Source: Marinomonas spartinae (GTDB lineage: Bacteria > Pseudomonadota > Gammaproteobacteria > Pseudomonadales > Marinomonadaceae). Taken from it: a stretch of DNA of 64,000 nucleotides. Each line of letters starts with the position of its first letter. Position 1 is the first letter of the stretch. The notes below the pieces were generated by a model. The model was not told where the DNA came from. It worked only from the letters and a program-made list of their open reading frames with translations, and searched no databases. This document shows positions 1 through 7,433 of the stretch, one piece after another. The stretch lies in assembly GCF_016461715.1 (NCBI RefSeq), contig NZ_JAEMUI010000021.1:1-64000 (forward strand). Direction: 5' to 3'. The position numbers and the translations under genes were made by a program.

Positions 1-10
1 AATTAAGAGA

Positions 11-43
11 AACCCTATCCTGCGAAGCAGGGTGGGGTTTTTT
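11..43 (+). terminator. Rho-independent terminator at window edge
   Basis: A GC-rich stem (AACCCTATCCTGC paired with GCAGGGTGGGGTT, using G-U wobbles) around a GAA loop is followed by six T residues. It would end transcription of a rightward gene lying to the left of the window. Confidence 0.75.
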
Positions 44-119
44 CGTTATGGAGCATCACCATCGCCGATGGTCGTGTGGGGCTCTCTATAACAGACAAGC
101 ATGTGAAAGTAGTTCGTTA

Positions 120-368
120 TCAAAATTTTAAATAGGAAGCTCTAATCAGAAATGGTCGGGGGCTTTTTTTCGTCTCAAAAAACATTTTTGCTGAGAAGCA
201 CTTTTTTAGAAGTACTAGAAACGAATAAGGCTGCCAGTTGGCAGCCTCTTTCTGCATTTGCAGTTTGTGTTTACGTCGTTTTGCTTTGTTGGTTTTTTCG
301 TGAACCCCACCTTTACGCATGATTGGGTCAAACGCATAGGGATTGCGTTTTTTCTGTTTAACTTTCAT
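120..368 (-). CDS. Small basic protein with conserved NPYAFDPIMRKGGVHEK motif; intragenic hairpin
   Basis: An 82-residue, strongly basic protein (KVKQKKRNPYAFDPIMRKGG, then HEKTNKAKRRKHK) of unknown function. The open frame extends further upstream, but the ATG at 368 follows a good AAGGATC ribosome-binding site and starts the basic motif region, so it is preferred. The first 45 residues look like a conserved small-protein family that I recall only as an uncharacterised group. Residues 48-82 are hydrophobic/aromatic and look unlike the rest. A perfect 8-bp hairpin lies inside the gene at codons 41-47, followed on the coding strand by a T-rich run, so transcripts may end inside the frame. This arrangement recalls E. 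coli arfA, but the sequence is not a convincing ArfA. Confidence 0.6.
   Translation of the reverse strand: MKVKQKKRNPYAFDPIMRKGGVHEKTNKAKRRKHKLQMQKEAANWQPYSFLVLLKKCFSAKMFFETKKSPRPFLIRASYLKF
229..246 (-). terminator. Perfect hairpin inside the small basic gene
   Basis: GGCTGCCA-GT-TGGCAGCC is a perfect 8-bp inverted repeat with a 2-nt spacer, lying in coding sequence. Reading leftwards it is followed by TTATTCGTTTC, an imperfect T-run. It may be an intragenic terminator or an RNase III target for the gene at 120-368. Rightwards it is followed by TCTTTCT, but no rightward gene is present. Confidence 0.45.
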
Positions 369-608
369 TTTTTGATCCTTATATGATCCTTTTGAGTTAA
401 AAAAAGAAGGTACATTTTGAAGGGGGTAAGTTTGAATTACAAGAGTGAATTTGGTTAAAAAAAGATCAGTCATCAAAGATGACTGAAAACCTACTAAATT
501 TGACTGTTTCTTATCCACAATAAGAGGTTAAAGCAATAGGGTCCCAAAATTCTCATTCCTGCAAAGGGGGATGCAGGGGATGCCGCAAAACTAATGTGCT
601 TGATAATT

Positions 609-682
609 CTGCGTTAAAAAACCGCCTCAAAATGCTCGTTTATAGGTATAAACTCCACTTTTCGGTGATTTTTGCCTTGCCT
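609..682. repeat. Dispersed-repeat-like imperfect hairpin element
   Basis: The segment begins CTGCGTTAAAAAACCGCC and ends CGGTGATTTTTGCCTTGCC. The arms pair imperfectly, and the centre holds a perfect GTTTATA-GG-TATAAAC palindrome. The CTGCGTTAAAAA ... TTTTTGCCTTG frame resembles small dispersed stem-loop repeats I recall from marine Gammaproteobacteria. Only one copy is visible here. The flanking 519-1014 stretch has no intact gene on either strand. Confidence 0.4.
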
Positions 683-729
683 TATCTTTGCTCGCTACCT
701 TTAGCGACAGCTCCAATGGTTCCTCAGTA

Positions 730-837
730 TTAAGTACTAAGTTTTAGTGTTGTCTCTTCAATCTTGGTAAAGAGCTTGTTATGGTCACGCTCTGCAAATA
801 CGTATACTTCACCTTGGCTACGTGACCAGCCGTCCCA
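730..837 (-). pseudogene. Possible decayed gene tail
   Basis: On the minus strand a 35-codon open stretch, WDGWSRSQGEVYVFAERDHN followed by KLFTKIEETTLKLST, ends at a TAA at 730-732. It has protein-like composition but is preceded directly by a stop codon in the same frame. The sequence just upstream reads better in another frame (QLMGRL), which suggests a frameshifted, eroded C-terminus. No start codon or ribosome-binding site is associated with it. I do not recognise the family, and it could be chance. Confidence 0.25.
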
Positions 838-1014
838 TCAATTGCGCTCTAATCATCTTTTTGAAGTGATTGCTGATGTCGTGTTGAGAAGTACGAAACA
901 AGGAGGGGGTTAGCTTAATGTTAGCCAAACGATATTGTCTGAAAGATTCCCCCTAACTCTGCCGTTCCTTTATTCGCAAAGAAACGCGCAAAGTCGTCGA
1001 TATTATTTTAACGG

Positions 1015-1458
1015 TTAGCGGTCAATAGACTCCGAGATTCGCTTAAGAACAGACAGGGTTGTCTCAAGTTCTGTCTTGGTGATACCTACGGAGCACTTCA
1101 TTGCCCACTCCGCTTGCTTTTCATACAGCTGCAAATATACCGTTTCTCCAAGCGCCGAGAGGCTTATCAGCTTTGCGCGTTTATGGTCGGGATTGTCTTG
1201 GAACAGCAGAAGTTCATCCTCACTCATGGCATCAACAAGTCGTTGTACTGCTTGTCGTGTCAGTCCCATGCTTCTGGCTATTTGCGGTACAGTTTGTGGA
1301 GCACCAGCTAGAGAAAGAGCCCCTAAAATTTTCCATCGAGCACTCGTAATGCCATATTCTGATCCCATATGGTCACCTTCACTAACCAGGAGCCCGCCGA
1401 GTTTGAATACTTCAAGAGCGATGTCGGTAAATACCGTACCTTTTTGAGGAGTGTTCAT
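1015..1458 (-). CDS. MarR-family transcriptional regulator
   Basis: A 147-residue winged-helix regulator. Residues about 35-105 carry the MarR fold: ITSARWKILGALSLAG, the recognition segment TVPQIARSMGLTRQAVQRLV, then a wing with DNPDHKRAKLISLS. The ATG at 1458 is preceded by AAAGGA; the longer frame to 1572 would run through the promoter region. It is divergent from a four-helix membrane protein. The intergenic region holds a perfect palindrome overlapping both predicted promoters, so autorepression with co-control of the neighbour is likely. The ligand is unknown. Confidence 0.88.
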   Translation of the reverse strand: MNTPQKGTVFTDIALEVFKLGGLLVSEGDHMGSEYGITSARWKILGALSLAGAPQTVPQIARSMGLTRQAVQRLVDAMSEDELLLFQDNPDHKRAKLISLSALGETVYLQLYEKQAEWAMKCSVGITKTELETTLSVLKRISESIDR

Positions 1459-1484
1459 CTGCAATCCTTTTGATAGTTTGACAA

Positions 1485-1499
1485 CATATTGACAATATG
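1485..1499. promoter_or_regulatory. Probable MarR operator palindrome
   Basis: CATATTG-A-CAATATG is a perfect 15-bp palindrome in the marR/membrane-protein intergenic region. The same TGACAATATG string occurs again at 1517-1526, 27 bp downstream. Both copies overlap predicted promoter elements, as expected for a MarR repressor site. The assignment is inferred from position and symmetry. Confidence 0.65.
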
Positions 1500-1522
1500 G
1501 TTTGATATTTTCATAATGACAA
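1489..1522. promoter_or_regulatory. Overlapping divergent sigma-70-like promoters
   Basis: Rightwards, TTGACA (1489-1494) is separated by 17 bp from CATAAT (1512-1517) and would drive the membrane protein gene. Leftwards, TTGTCA (1522-1517) is separated by 17 bp from CATATT (1499-1494) and would drive marR. The two promoters occupy the same DNA face to face, so one operator could control both. Confidence 0.6.
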
Positions 1523-1554
1523 TATGTTACCAAATATTTCCCTAGGAGGGAATC

Positions 1555-2001
1555 ATGTTGTCCATACTCCATCGAGTTGCTGCATCCGCAGCCGTCTTGT
1601 GCATTGCTACATTTTTCTCGGCAACCATTTTTGTCGAGCTTTTTGGGACAACAGAATCCATAGCAACCCTAAAAAGTCTTATTGTATGGCCAGGTTTATT
1701 TATTCTTGTTCCTTCCATTGCCTTAACGGGTGCTAGTGGTTTCGCCTTAGCAAAATCTAGAAGCGGAAAGCTCGTACAACAAAAGAAAAAGAGGATGCCC
1801 TTTATCGCAATCAATGGAATATTAGTGCTCATTCCATGCGCTGTATTGCTTGATCATTGGGCATCCGTAAGTGTTTTTGATACTGATTTCTACATGGTTC
1901 AAGGCGTCGAATTGCTGGCAGGTGCAACCAATCTCATTTTGATGGGAATGAATATGATAGACGGTCTTAGAATGAGAGGTAGATTTAGACGGCCTGCTTA
2001 A
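1555..2001 (+). CDS. Four-helix membrane protein, MarR-linked
   Basis: A 148-residue integral membrane protein with four predicted helices (roughly residues 8-30, 42-66, 80-102 and 112-136) and a basic C-terminus (RMRGRFRRP). The basic stretch KSRSGKLVQQKKKR between helices 2 and 3 is probably cytoplasmic. The ATG at 1555 follows TAGGAGG with good spacing. It is divergent from a MarR regulator and shares its operator, so it is probably derepressed by the ligand of that regulator. I do not recognise a characterised family; a role in stress or export is possible but not shown. Confidence 0.8.
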   Translation: MLSILHRVAASAAVLCIATFFSATIFVELFGTTESIATLKSLIVWPGLFILVPSIALTGASGFALAKSRSGKLVQQKKKRMPFIAINGILVLIPCAVLLDHWASVSVFDTDFYMVQGVELLAGATNLILMGMNMIDGLRMRGRFRRPA

Positions 2002-2439
2002 ATGTACTCTAGTAAGGCCTCCGTTCTTGTCATTCAGCGAAGACAGGAAGCTATGTCCTTAATGCCCCGTCAAATACTCCAATTGCTTTATAGACCACCT
2101 TGTCATTGTATTCATTTGATCCTGTTTCGCAGACTCAACGCGTCGGCGTGAGTCCAATGCCAAGTTGAATAGAATCTTCTGTCTCTTTTTTTGTGCGTTT
2201 TTCGGTGCGTTTCTTTTGGTGCTAAGAGAAAAAACTACAATTAAATCAATGATTAAAAAACTCATAACATAAATGATACGCTGTACCTTTCCTAAAAGAG
2301 AGATAGAAGAACGAGTACACTCGATTTGTCGTTTTAGAAAGGGTGTTAAATTTCAATTATGACAGATAGGATAGTTAGGGGAACGCAGCCGTATAAACGG
2401 GTATGAGCACTATTAAGTGTTAGTGACAAAGGAGGATAT
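2002..2439. other. Non-coding stretch, no supported gene
   Basis: This interval holds only a 68-codon leftward frame (2059-2265) without a ribosome-binding site or recognisable family. The right end, GTGTTAGTGACAAAGGAGG, gives the ribosome-binding site of the truncated methyltransferase. GTGTTAG near 2418 weakly resembles the GTTRRRY end of an integron cassette junction, but no complete upstream attC partner was found. Confidence 0.4.
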
Positions 2440-2640
2440 ATGTCCAATCCAGTAGATAGATTTTCTAGCCGTATTGCTGATTACGACAAATACCGACCTA
2501 GTTACCCATTAGACTTGATCAATAAGCTCTTGGAGCATTTAACCAGTTTTCTTTACATGGTCAAGTCAAGTTTAAGTACAAGTCGTCCCTTTTTATTGGG
2601 CCAATTTGTTGTTAACAAAGTGTTCAAGAGGGACAGGTAG
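2440..2640 (+). pseudogene. Truncated SAM-dependent methyltransferase
   Basis: The first 33 residues, VDRFSSRIADYDKYRPSYPL then DLINKLLEHL, match the N-terminus typical of small class I SAM-dependent methyltransferases (the R-x-x-x-Y-x-x-Y-R-P-x-Y-P pattern). The glycine-rich SAM-binding motif that should follow is absent; the frame runs into unrelated sequence from about 2537 and stops at 2640. The ATG has a strong AAAGGAGG site, so the start is intact and the rest was deleted. The frame ends inside the attC-like sequence, which suggests a deleted integron gene cassette. It is non-functional as a methyltransferase. Confidence 0.7.
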
Positions 2641-2725
2641 CTTGCTCTAATCTTGGTATTTGTGTTTACGGCGGTAAATTGAGGTTTAGCGGCAGTTCGT
2701 TGCTGCCCTTTAATGCGGTGTTTCC
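2612..2725 (+). repeat. attC-like (VCR-type) integron recombination site
   Basis: The left end TTAACAAAGTGTTCAAGAGG continues GACAGG and pairs with the right end CTGCCCTTTAATGCGGTGTT (about 2703-2722). Both ends resemble the Vibrio VCR ends as I recall them (TAACAAACGCCTCAAGAGGG and CAGCCCCTTAGGCGGGCGTT). The middle also has VCR-like pieces (TTTGTGTTTA, GGTTTAG, CGTTG). The length, about 112 bp, is close to that of VCRs. The outer core GTTTCCC departs from the GTTRRRY consensus, so the site may be decayed. No integrase gene is in the window. It lies directly after a truncated methyltransferase, a plausible cassette cargo. Confidence 0.5.
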
Positions 2726-2753
2726 CCCGCCCCCACACTCATCTAACCATATA

Positions 2754-3707
2754 TCATTCTCCCAATCCCAACCCCACAGACTCATTAATCAACCATCGTT
2801 TTACTTCGGCAATTCCAGGTTCGTTGCGTCTTGAATATTTGTAAGCAAAGTAGAATTCATCGTCGGTTTCGATATGGTGGGTGGGCAGGCGGATTAGGTC
2901 GTCTTTGGTTTTGTCTTCATTGAACATATAGTCGTTGATCAGGGCAATGCCGAGGGAGTATTTAGCGGCTTCGTAGGTGAGCAGTAGATGGCTAAATTTA
3001 TGCAGTTGTAGTTCGTCCGGTAGGATTTTTCCTTTTTCCGAAAACCAGCGGCGCCAGTCTTCTGTGTATTCGTTATAGATGCCAAAGGAAGTGACCAATG
3101 GGAAGTCGCCTAATCTCTCGGGGTGTTTTTCAAGTAAGTTGGCCATGTCGGTGTCGGAACGAATATCGAGAGTGTTTTTCATGGCTTCATAAAACGCTGG
3201 ACTGCAAACGGGGAAGATTCTTTCCCGGTAGATGGGGGTAAATGCGAAGCCGCGTTTGTCTTTGTCTGTGGTAATAAAGCAATCGGCGGTTTTATCAGAA
3301 AGCTCGGGTGAGCTGTGGGTCATGGTTATGCTGATATCTAGGTTGGGATGTCGTCGCATTAGATCGGGTAGGCGTGGCATTAACCAACACACGGCAAAGG
3401 AGCTGTAGACGGCGATTCTTACCTTGGTTTCACTTTCTCCTCGTATCAGGTTGCTAGCACGGGCAATTTGCGACAAGGAGCTGCTAATGGCATCTAAATA
3501 GTGTTTTCCCTCTGTTGTTAAGCTGAGATAGCGACCTTGGCGTTGGAAAAGGCTTTCACCCAAGTGATTTTCTAAGGCGCGAATCTGATGGGATACAGCG
3601 CTTTGGCTTAGGTTGAGCTCCTGGGCGGCAAGGGAAAAGCTGTTTAATCTGGCAACGGCTTCAAAGACAGGTAGAGCTTTCAGTGGTGGTAGCATTTTAT
3701 TATCCAA
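2754..3707 (-). CDS. LysR-family regulator, GcvA-like
   Basis: A 317-residue LysR regulator. Residues about 7-66 form the winged helix (LKALPVFEAVARLNSFSLAA, then ELNLSQSAVSHQIRALENHL), and residues 90-300 the substrate-binding-like effector domain. The opening LPPLKALPVFEAVAR and the RQGRYLSLT wing are typical of the GcvA group. The start is uncertain: ATG at 3707 and ATG at 3695 both lack a clear ribosome-binding site. It is divergent from an EamA exporter 92 bp away and may regulate it. The effector is unknown. Confidence 0.88.
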   Translation of the reverse strand: MDNKMLPPLKALPVFEAVARLNSFSLAAQELNLSQSAVSHQIRALENHLGESLFQRQGRYLSLTTEGKHYLDAISSSLSQIARASNLIRGESETKVRIAVYSSFAVCWLMPRLPDLMRRHPNLDISITMTHSSPELSDKTADCFITTDKDKRGFAFTPIYRERIFPVCSPAFYEAMKNTLDIRSDTDMANLLEKHPERLGDFPLVTSFGIYNEYTEDWRRWFSEKGKILPDELQLHKFSHLLLTYEAAKYSLGIALINDYMFNEDKTKDDLIRLPTHHIETDDEFYFAYKYSRRNEPGIAEVKRWLINESVGLGLGE

Positions 3708-3799
3708 AAAACGAATACTAAGTGAGGATATATCATTTTATTGATGGTGAAGTCGAGGCTAGAATGCGGTTCTTTATATATTGTACTCAAGGAGCGGCT

Positions 3800-4696
3800 A
3801 TGTCTGGAAAAACCATCGGTAGCGCTATTTTGATCCTAGTGATAGGTAACTTCTTCGCGACGTTTTGCGATGTGTTTATCAAAATGGCGGGCAGCAGTGT
3901 GGCCGTTTATCAGTTTACCTTTATGCGTCTTGTGATGATTTGTCTTGTGTTATTGCCATTGGCTTATAAACACATTGATTTTAAAGGGGGCATTGGTCTT
4001 AAACTGCATTTATTAAGAGGCAACCTATGGGTATTGGCGAGTGTTTTATTGATTATCTCGTTAACGGCGTTGCCGCTTGCCACGGCCAATGCGGTGTTTT
4101 ATATCGCGCCGATTCTGATTGTGTTGTTTGCGGGGATTTTCTTTAAAGAGAAAATTACCATGGGCATTGTGATTGCGGCTGTATCTGGCTTTGTCGGGGT
4201 ATTGATCATTTTACGGCCTTCTGACGTCAGTTGGGGGATGATCAGTGCGGTGTTGTTTTCCGTGGTATTGGCGACCAATAGCTTGCTGATTCGCAAGTTG
4301 CCAAAAAATCAAAACCTGTTCTTTGGGCTTTTGATAACCCATCTATCGGCGTTGCCTTTAACGGCTTGTTTGGCAATTTGGGAAGGGGCGTCTTGGAATA
4401 TGGATGGCTTGTTATACGCTGGTGCATCGGCGATGTGTTCGATTGTTTATAGCTTAGCGTGCTTGCAAGGTTACCGCTATGTAGCGTCGAGCCAGGTGAG
4501 CAGTGCGGAATATTCCGGCTTGCTGTTTGCTGTGATATTGGGCTGGATTATTTTTAACGAGTCGATTGACTTCTTCTTTGTGATTGGGGCTCTGTTTATC
4601 ATTTTGCCTTTGGCGTACTTGGGTAACCGAGATAGACGTAAGCGCAAAGCTGAAGAGCGTATGTCGGTGGTTCGCTCGCAATTAGATGCAGGTTAA
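3800..4696 (+). CDS. EamA/DMT-family transporter
   Basis: A 298-residue inner-membrane protein with about ten hydrophobic helices arranged as two EamA repeats (residues about 8-135 and 150-275). The C-terminus is short and basic (NRDRRKRKAEER), probably cytoplasmic. The ATG at 3800 follows AAGGAGCGGCT, a good ribosome-binding site; the frame continues upstream to a GTG at 3722 without one. DMT proteins export metabolites such as amino acids or purines, and the substrate cannot be read from sequence. The divergent LysR gene is the likely regulator. Confidence 0.88.
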   Translation: MSGKTIGSAILILVIGNFFATFCDVFIKMAGSSVAVYQFTFMRLVMICLVLLPLAYKHIDFKGGIGLKLHLLRGNLWVLASVLLIISLTALPLATANAVFYIAPILIVLFAGIFFKEKITMGIVIAAVSGFVGVLIILRPSDVSWGMISAVLFSVVLATNSLLIRKLPKNQNLFFGLLITHLSALPLTACLAIWEGASWNMDGLLYAGASAMCSIVYSLACLQGYRYVASSQVSSAEYSGLLFAVILGWIIFNESIDFFFVIGALFIILPLAYLGNRDRRKRKAEERMSVVRSQLDAG

Positions 4697-4923
4697 TTAT
4701 CTCAGCCTATTAATAGTTGATGGGACGTCTTTGCTGCCTATAGAAGTAGCATAGCCGTTCCGTCGTATATTGATGTCTTGGTTGATTCAACAAAGTAGCC
4801 TATCTCTGGGTTGTTTTTCCTTGATGTTCACATCCCGTCACAGAAATTCATTATCTAAAGTGCTAGAATTTTGCGCTATTATCTCAGACAAGCTGAGACT
4901 GTTTTTTTGGAGTATGGGAATTT

Positions 4924-6237
4924 ATGGCCAGCAAAGATGTGTTGGAGTCGGTGTACGAAAAAATAACCAATGAAGAAGATGCCAGAGCCTGTAAAGCCAT
5001 TGATGAGTCGGCTTGTAAGGAAGTGCCTGGTAATTTTATCAAGCTGATTATCGCTCAGTTTTTTACCAATTTGGGCGATGCCATGATTAATCCAAAAATC
5101 ACCTTGCCTTGGATATTAAATAGCATTGGAGCGCCAGTGTATTTGCTTAGTTGGTTAGTGCCGATTCGTGAGTCTGGGTCTTTATTACCGCAATTAGCCA
5201 TTGCGAGTTTTATACGTAAGTTACCGCTCCGTAAATGGGTTTGGATCGTTGGGAGTATTTTGCAGTCGATCAGTGTTGTGCTGATCGGGTTGATCGCTAT
5301 GACGATGCAAGGGGCTGTGGCGGGTTGGTTGGTGATTGCCTGTTTGGTGGTGTTTAGTCTTGCCCGTGGGCTTAGCTCGGTGGCGTCGAAGGATGTGTTA
5401 GGTAAGACGATTCCAAAAACGCAGCGCGGACAAGTGACAGGTTGGTCGGCGAGTGTCGCAGGGCTAGTAACCGTCGGGATTGCCATCGTCATGTTATTGA
5501 GTGCGTTAACGTCCTTTGAAGGTAATGCCTATGTGTATGGCGTTTGCTTAATGGGAGCGGCTATTTTTTGGCTGTTGGGGGCGTTGGTTTACTCCCGCGT
5601 TGTGGAGTTTTCTGGCGAAGTAGATGGCGGTAAGAACGGTTTTAAAGAGGCGCTTAAGCAGCTGAGTTTGCTAAAAACGGATAAAGCCTTTCGTCAGTTT
5701 GTGATCACTCGTTCGCTATTTTTATGTACCGCTTTGAGTGCGCCTTTCTATGTTGTACTGGCTCAGCATACCCTAGGGAATAACATGTGGGTGTTGGCGA
5801 TGTTTATTGGTGCCAGTGGTTTAGCCTCGCTTGTTTCTGCGCCTTTTTGGGGAAAGTTCTCTGATCGTTCCAGTCGAAAAGTGATGATGGCGGCCTGTTT
5901 GTTCAGTTCTCTGATTGGTTTGGTCTTGTTTGTGGTCTCTTGGTTGGTACCTTCACTGTTAGACAGTGTCTTGTTGTTACCGGTTTTGTATTTCTTGGTG
6001 ACGATTGCCCATCAAGGGGTGAGAGTAGGACGGAAAACCTATTTAGTGAATTTAGCCGATGGCAATAAGCGAACCAGTTATGTGGCCGTTAGTAATACGA
6101 TGATTGGTTTTATCCTATTGTTGATGAGTTTTATAGGCGCGCTAACGCAATTTATCTCATTAGAAGGGTTAATTCTTGTCTTTTCAGGTATGGCGATTGT
6201 GGGGGTTTTGATGGCGCTGCGCTTACCAGAAGTATAA
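4924..6237 (+). CDS. MFS transporter
   Basis: A 437-residue protein with about ten to twelve membrane helices, a central cytoplasmic loop (GEVDGGKNGFKEALKQLSLL) and the loop motif GKFSDRSSRK, a variant of the MFS G-x-x-x-D-R motif. A hydrophilic N-terminal stretch of about 35 residues comes before the first helix. Related proteins are annotated only as MFS permeases, and the substrate is unknown. It is a single gene flanked by 227 bp of non-coding DNA upstream and a hairpin terminator downstream. Confidence 0.82.
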   Translation: MASKDVLESVYEKITNEEDARACKAIDESACKEVPGNFIKLIIAQFFTNLGDAMINPKITLPWILNSIGAPVYLLSWLVPIRESGSLLPQLAIASFIRKLPLRKWVWIVGSILQSISVVLIGLIAMTMQGAVAGWLVIACLVVFSLARGLSSVASKDVLGKTIPKTQRGQVTGWSASVAGLVTVGIAIVMLLSALTSFEGNAYVYGVCLMGAAIFWLLGALVYSRVVEFSGEVDGGKNGFKEALKQLSLLKTDKAFRQFVITRSLFLCTALSAPFYVVLAQHTLGNNMWVLAMFIGASGLASLVSAPFWGKFSDRSSRKVMMAACLFSSLIGLVLFVVSWLVPSLLDSVLLLPVLYFLVTIAHQGVRVGRKTYLVNLADGNKRTSYVAVSNTMIGFILLLMSFIGALTQFISLEGLILVFSGMAIVGVLMALRLPEV

Positions 6238-6296
6238 GTTAGAACGGTCTGATGGTTTGCTGATCTAACCGTTTGGTGGTACTAAAGAAAAAGAAT

Positions 6297-6346
6297 GCCC
6301 ATTTAGCACTTGGTACTATTTAGTATGGTGCTCAATGGGCCTTTCT
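6297..6346 (+). terminator. Terminator downstream of MFS gene
   Basis: GCCCATTTAGCAC pairs with GTGCTCAATGGGC across a loop of about 18 nt, followed by CTTTCT. It lies between the convergent MFS and purK genes. The T-run is weak, but the stem is strong. Confidence 0.6.
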
Positions 6347-6368
6347 ACTGCTTGTTCGCTATGGAAGA

Positions 6369-7433
6369 TTAAGCGGGTAGGTTTGCTTTTAACCACTCAA
6401 TGGCTTGTGGATAAGGCGCTGGCATATTGAGCCTGTCTAACGCCGTATTCAGAACCGTTAGGTTACCTGTGCAGAAGTTCAGGTGACCTACTTTGCGACC
6501 AGGTCGGACGTCTTTTTGATACCAGTAGAGTTCTAAACTTGGGATGCTGAGCCATTGGTAATCCAGATCGACGCCGATCAAGTTCACCATCATACTTTGA
6601 TTTTTGATCTCAGCGCTTACCAGTGGTAAGCCCATGACGGCACGGACGTGATTTTCAAATTGGCAAACGTTGCTGCCTGCTTGTGTCCAATGGCCACTGT
6701 TATGCACGCGAGGGGCGAGCTCGTTAATCAGTAAGTCATCACCCACGCGGAAGCATTCCATAGCCATAACGCCAACGTAGTCTAATGCATCCATCAATTT
6801 ACCAAGCATCGTCTCTGCTTTGCTTTGGTATTGATCGAGGCGTTTAAGTGGCGATATTGATGCGTACAAAATACCATTGATATGTAGGTTGAGGGTGAGC
6901 GGGTAAAAATACTTTTCGCCATCTTTGCCTCGTACACCAACAAGGGAGACTTCTTCGTTGAAGTTAATGGCTTGTTCGGCAATGGCTTGACCTTTCCAGT
7001 CGTCGGGGATCTCAGTGTTTTCCGCTTGTTTTAACCAATATTGACCTTTGCCATCGTAACCGCCACGACGACGTTTCATAAGGACGCGTTCACCTAATGT
7101 GTCGTAGGCGCGTTGTGCGCTAGAGTCCGCTTCTACTGGAAACCAAGGTGCCGTGGCAAGCCCAAGGCGGTCTAGCCATTGCTTTTGCGTCAGACGATCC
7201 GCCAGTTGAGGGAAGGTCGCAAGGTTAACAAAGTTGTTATGTGTGGCTAACTGCTTGGTGGCAACGGTTTCTGGCCATTCTTCTCGCTCGGCAGTGACGA
7301 TGTCGTTTGCTTGCAGTGGTAGTTCGTCTGTTGCCTCTATATCCACAGGGCGCACATCGATTCCCAATGGGGTGCCTGCTTGTTTTAACATGGCGCCCAG
7401 TTGACCCGCGCCTAATACCCATAATGTTGACAT
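6369..7433 (-). CDS. purK: 5-(Carboxyamino)imidazole ribonucleotide synthase PurK
   Basis: A 354-residue ATP-grasp enzyme that carboxylates AIR to N5-CAIR with ATP and bicarbonate in purine synthesis. It opens with the dinucleotide-like LWVLGAGQLGAML. The ATP-grasp region includes VLMKRRRGGYDGKGQYWL and the metal/ATP site INELAPRVHNSGHWT. The length equals that of the E. coli enzyme (about 355). Its ATG overlaps the purE stop by one base (TAATG), giving translational coupling in a purEK operon. Confidence 0.97.
   Translation of the reverse strand: MSTLWVLGAGQLGAMLKQAGTPLGIDVRPVDIEATDELPLQANDIVTAEREEWPETVATKQLATHNNFVNLATFPQLADRLTQKQWLDRLGLATAPWFPVEADSSAQRAYDTLGERVLMKRRRGGYDGKGQYWLKQAENTEIPDDWKGQAIAEQAINFNEEVSLVGVRGKDGEKYFYPLTLNLHINGILYASISPLKRLDQYQSKAETMLGKLMDALDYVGVMAMECFRVGDDLLINELAPRVHNSGHWTQAGSNVCQFENHVRAVMGLPLVSAEIKNQSMMVNLIGVDLDYQWLSIPSLELYWYQKDVRPGRKVGHLNFCTGNLTVLNTALDRLNMPAPYPQAIEWLKANLPA

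Noticed and set aside
120-368. Calling the small basic protein ArfA
   Set aside because: Only the in-gene hairpin layout is similar. The residues do not align convincingly with ArfA, so the name is not used.
2059-2265. 68-codon leftward frame with basic composition
   Set aside because: No ribosome-binding site, no recognised family, and low-complexity Lys/Arg content. Not listed as a gene.
2280-2439. A second attC site upstream of the methyltransferase remnant
   Set aside because: GTGTTAGTG near 2418 resembles a cassette junction, but no matching left arm could be found.
4770-4973. 67-codon rightward frame upstream of the MFS gene
   Set aside because: It overlaps the MFS start in another frame and has no site or protein-like conserved segment.
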